Positions 62,270 to 64,000 of a DNA stretch of 64,000 nt are shown piece after piece. Position 1 is the stretch's first letter, and each line of letters starts with the position of its first letter. Both the position numbers and the translations under genes were made by a program. The stretch is from Vulcanisaeta distributa JCM 11217 (GTDB taxonomy: Archaea > Thermoproteota > Thermoprotei > Thermoproteales > Thermocladiaceae): contig NZ_BBBJ01000001.1 in NCBI RefSeq assembly GCF_001316005.1, positions 62,001 to 126,000 of the forward strand, written 5' to 3'. The notes below the pieces were generated by a model, which worked only from the letters and a program-made list of their open reading frames with translations, was not told the origin of the DNA and ran no database searches.

Positions 62270-63130
62270 GTGTCCGTTGAGGAATTTCGAGGCATCACCG
62301 TGGATTCTGAGGATGGTGAGAGGTGGCTACTTATTGCCGACACTCACGTCGGCCTGGAGGTTGAGCTTGGTAAGAAGGGTGTTCGGATACCTAGCCAATC
62401 AGCCAGGATAGCACAGCTAGTCCTGGACTTCGCCGAGAGGACCGGGGCAACTTCGCTGGCTATACTCGGTGATGTTAAGCATGAGATAGCGAGCATTGTC
62501 GAGAGCGCCAGGGAGGTTAGGGAATTCCTAAATAGAATTAGCAGCAGATTCAATAAGGTGGTTTTGGTTAAGGGTAATCATGATGGGAATCTTGACTTAA
62601 TATTGAGTAGCGACGCAAAGCCCAATGTATACCTCATAGACTCCAGGGGGGGCTTCATAATAAGGAGTAGGGATGGCAAAAACCTCCTACTGCTTCACGG
62701 AAATTCAAAGCCTAGGATTGAGGATTTCATGAATGCTGACGTAATAATAATGGGACACACCCACCCAGCAATACTCATACAAGACGTAACTGGTTACGTA
62801 ATGAGGGCACCCGTCATCGTTAAGGTACGTGTCGATAAGTCCGTGTTCGGTAAGAACATGTATAACACCGAAATAGGCGCCACGGGGGGGCCCATGAACA
62901 TAATAGTACTACCAACCTTTAACCCATTGACCGTGGGCATGGACGTATTCGAGATATTCCCAAAGGACCTCGTCGAGGTCGAGACAATACTCCACTACGC
63001 ACGCACCTGGGAAATACTGAGCAACATAGAGGTTTACCTAACCGACATGACATACCTCGGTACAATGGATGTACTAGCCAGGATAAGGGAGGAGTTTGGT
63101 GAGGGTGGCTACGATGTTAATTGGTTATGA
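62270..63130 (+). CDS. Archaeal Mre11/SbcD-related metallophosphoesterase
   Basis: 286 residues, GTG start. WLLIADTHVGLEVELGKKGV (metal site 1), LAILGDVKHEIAS (GDVKHE, hallmark of the archaeal SbcD-related family), LVKGNHDGNLDL and IIMGHTHPAI complete the phosphoesterase site. The family is distinct from canonical Mre11, shorter and lacking the capping domain. G7 runs at 62646 and 62884 insert Gly. No Rad50 is next to it; the only Rad50-like gene of the window is 45 kb away. Overlaps the next gene by four bases. Confidence 0.88.
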   Translation: MSVEEFRGITVDSEDGERWLLIADTHVGLEVELGKKGVRIPSQSARIAQLVLDFAERTGATSLAILGDVKHEIASIVESAREVREFLNRISSRFNKVVLVKGNHDGNLDLILSSDAKPNVYLIDSRGGFIIRSRDGKNLLLLHGNSKPRIEDFMNADVIIMGHTHPAILIQDVTGYVMRAPVIVKVRVDKSVFGKNMYNTEIGATGGPMNIIVLPTFNPLTVGMDVFEIFPKDLVEVETILHYARTWEILSNIEVYLTDMTYLGTMDVLARIREEFGEGGYDVNWL

Positions 63131-63399
63131 ATGTTATTTTACACGTGCTTAAAGAAGCCTATGAATTTAAGGATTTACCGTTAAGAGAGCTAATTAAGTG
63201 GTTTTATGATAGGTTGTTGGCAGGGATTTTTAAGGCTATTATCATTAGCTCTACCGTGTTTGGTATTGTATTACTTATTTCCGCATTAGTCTTGACTGTG
63301 AAACAGTGTGTACACACTTCTTTCCTTATACTATATTATCCTAATAATGGCTATCGTGTTAATGGCGAACTGCTCATTAATCGTGTAAGTAAGCCTTAA
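63127..63399 (+). CDS. Single-helix membrane protein, unknown
   Basis: About 90 residues: N-terminal amphipathic LHVLKEAYEFKDLPLRELIK, one membrane helix ISSTVFGIVLLISALVL, short external tail. Overlaps the phosphoesterase stop (TTATGA), hence ATG 63127. No family recognised. Confidence 0.5.
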   Translation: MNVILHVLKEAYEFKDLPLRELIKWFYDRLLAGIFKAIIISSTVFGIVLLISALVLTVKQCVHTSFLILYYPNNGYRVNGELLINRVSKP

Positions 63400-63426
63400 A
63401 TTATTGTCACCGTTAATCATTATGTT

Positions 63427-63864
63427 ATGAAGAACTTAAGGTCTCTTGTATTGAGTAGAGAGTTTAGGTTTGGTGTTGCCTTTTTAGTTATTGGTATAGT
63501 ATTGTTTATGATAACGGTGTTCCTTAAGCCTACTAGTGTGTTAAATGATGGATTTTATGGAGGGCTTATTTCATTATCCATTGAATTACTGTTAATAGGC
63601 TTGATGCTTATATTAAGCATGTATATTACGGCTGGAGGAAACGCATTAATCATTAACTGCGGTATGGCTAAGAAATTAATTGATGGTATTTCCGGCACCA
63701 CAGCATTGCTGGTTATTTGGGTCCCAATTATTTTATCAATATATCATATAACGATAAACTCACCAATAGCTATAGTACTTATTACACTAACTGGCGTAAG
63801 CTTCTTTGCCTGGGCCTATGTATATGGCTATACGAGGAAACATTGCTGGGGGGGTAAACCTTAA
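63427..63864 (+). CDS. Four-helix membrane protein, unknown
   Basis: 145 residues: FRFGVAFLVIGIVLFMITVF, IELLLIGLMLILSMYI, ALLVIWVPIILSIYHI and VLITLTGVSFFAWAYVYGY. Its N terminus resembles that of the next partial gene, suggesting a tandem duplication. G7 at 63848 adds a Gly near the C terminus. No family recognised. Confidence 0.55.
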   Translation: MKNLRSLVLSREFRFGVAFLVIGIVLFMITVFLKPTSVLNDGFYGGLISLSIELLLIGLMLILSMYITAGGNALIINCGMAKKLIDGISGTTALLVIWVPIILSIYHITINSPIAIVLITLTGVSFFAWAYVYGYTRKHCWGGKP

Positions 63865-63889
63865 AGTATTTTTGTTTAGATTATGAAAT

Positions 63890-64000
63890 ATGAGATGGTG
63901 CGCCCTTAAGAATGCGTTCAATTGGTTCATTAGGTATAGTATTGGTTTTATAGTGACCGGTATTGTATTATTCATGGCGCTACCATACCTTAAGCTGATC
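63890..64000 (+). CDS. Partial membrane protein, paralogue of the preceding gene
   Basis: ATG at 63890 opens a frame that runs off the window: MRWCALKNAFNWFIRYSIGF then IVTGIVLFMALPYLKLI. The Arg-Tyr/Phe-x-x-x-x-x-x-x-GIVLFM pattern matches the first helix of the gene at 63427, so the two are likely duplicates. Confidence 0.5.
   Translation, partial: MRWCALKNAFNWFIRYSIGFIVTGIVLFMALPYLKLI

Noticed and set aside
62270-63130. Canonical Mre11
   Set aside because: GDVKHE motif, short length and lack of a capping domain match the archaeal SbcD-related family instead, and no Rad50 is adjacent.

Overview
The window is archaeal, from a hyperthermophilic crenarchaeote of the Thermoproteales (Vulcanisaeta/Caldivirga/Pyrobaculum type). 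The evidence is a crenactin gene in an Arcade-like cluster, Alba, a thermosome subunit, a single-gene Rpo2 followed by split Rpo1N/Rpo1C, pelota, FAU-1, aIF6, a PaREP1 protein, NurA, and TATA boxes lying 25-35 bases before start codons with few Shine-Dalgarno sites. No rRNA, tRNA, CRISPR array or insertion sequence was seen.

The most unusual property is the sequence itself. By hand count about 105 G or C runs are exactly 7 long, six are 8 long, and far fewer are 5 or 6. They occur in genes and between genes. In every recognisable conserved motif I could test (Rpo1 NADFDGD, a Walker A loop, an ABC signature, thermosome GPRG, TruA, TruA-like and crenactin motifs) removing three G restores the family sequence. 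Runs of 5, 6, some 7s and some 8s break reading frames that are repaired by shortening the run to 4 (or 5). A second class of single missing bases, often G within GG or GGG, breaks further genes. At least 25 genes are therefore drawn here as one gene across two or more frames; I read this as consensus error, not biology.

Layout. 1-5577: tail of an MFS transporter, a DUF3782-type nuclease-like protein, a solitary HyuB, a HEPN-MNT toxin-antitoxin pair and a secreted protein. 5652-12298: a large P-loop ATPase, an unknown protein, NurA, small proteins and a polytopic membrane protein, probably one operon for DNA processing. 12285-14080: DUF99 and a DHDPS/KDG-aldolase family enzyme. 14143-19203 (minus): Rad50/SMC-like ATPase with zinc hook, coiled-coil protein, crenactin and a small protein, the Arcade cytoskeleton cluster. 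19276-24833: cyclophilin-like protein, Alba, MglA/MglB-like GTPase-roadblock pair, Rpo6, thermosome, signal peptidase, RimI. 24841-32239: metabolism and translation (ApgM, CutA, aldo-keto reductase, ThiE, MscS-like, YchF-type GTPase, ArgRS). 32337-41396: the archaeal RNA polymerase operon Rpo5-Rpo2-Rpo1N-Rpo1C-L30e-NusA-S12.

41425-51200: secreted protein, macro domain, AAA ATPase with a palindrome over its start, two MFS transporters, PfkB kinase, a heptad-repeat coiled-coil protein, pelota, a p27-like zinc-ribbon protein and a second aldo-keto reductase. 51527-58276: TruA, an unknown, a radical SAM enzyme and a complete ECF transporter (S, fused A-A', T). 58318-64000: aIF6, FAU-1, membrane protein, PaREP1, ParA-like ATPase, Mre11-related phosphoesterase, and small membrane proteins running off the end.
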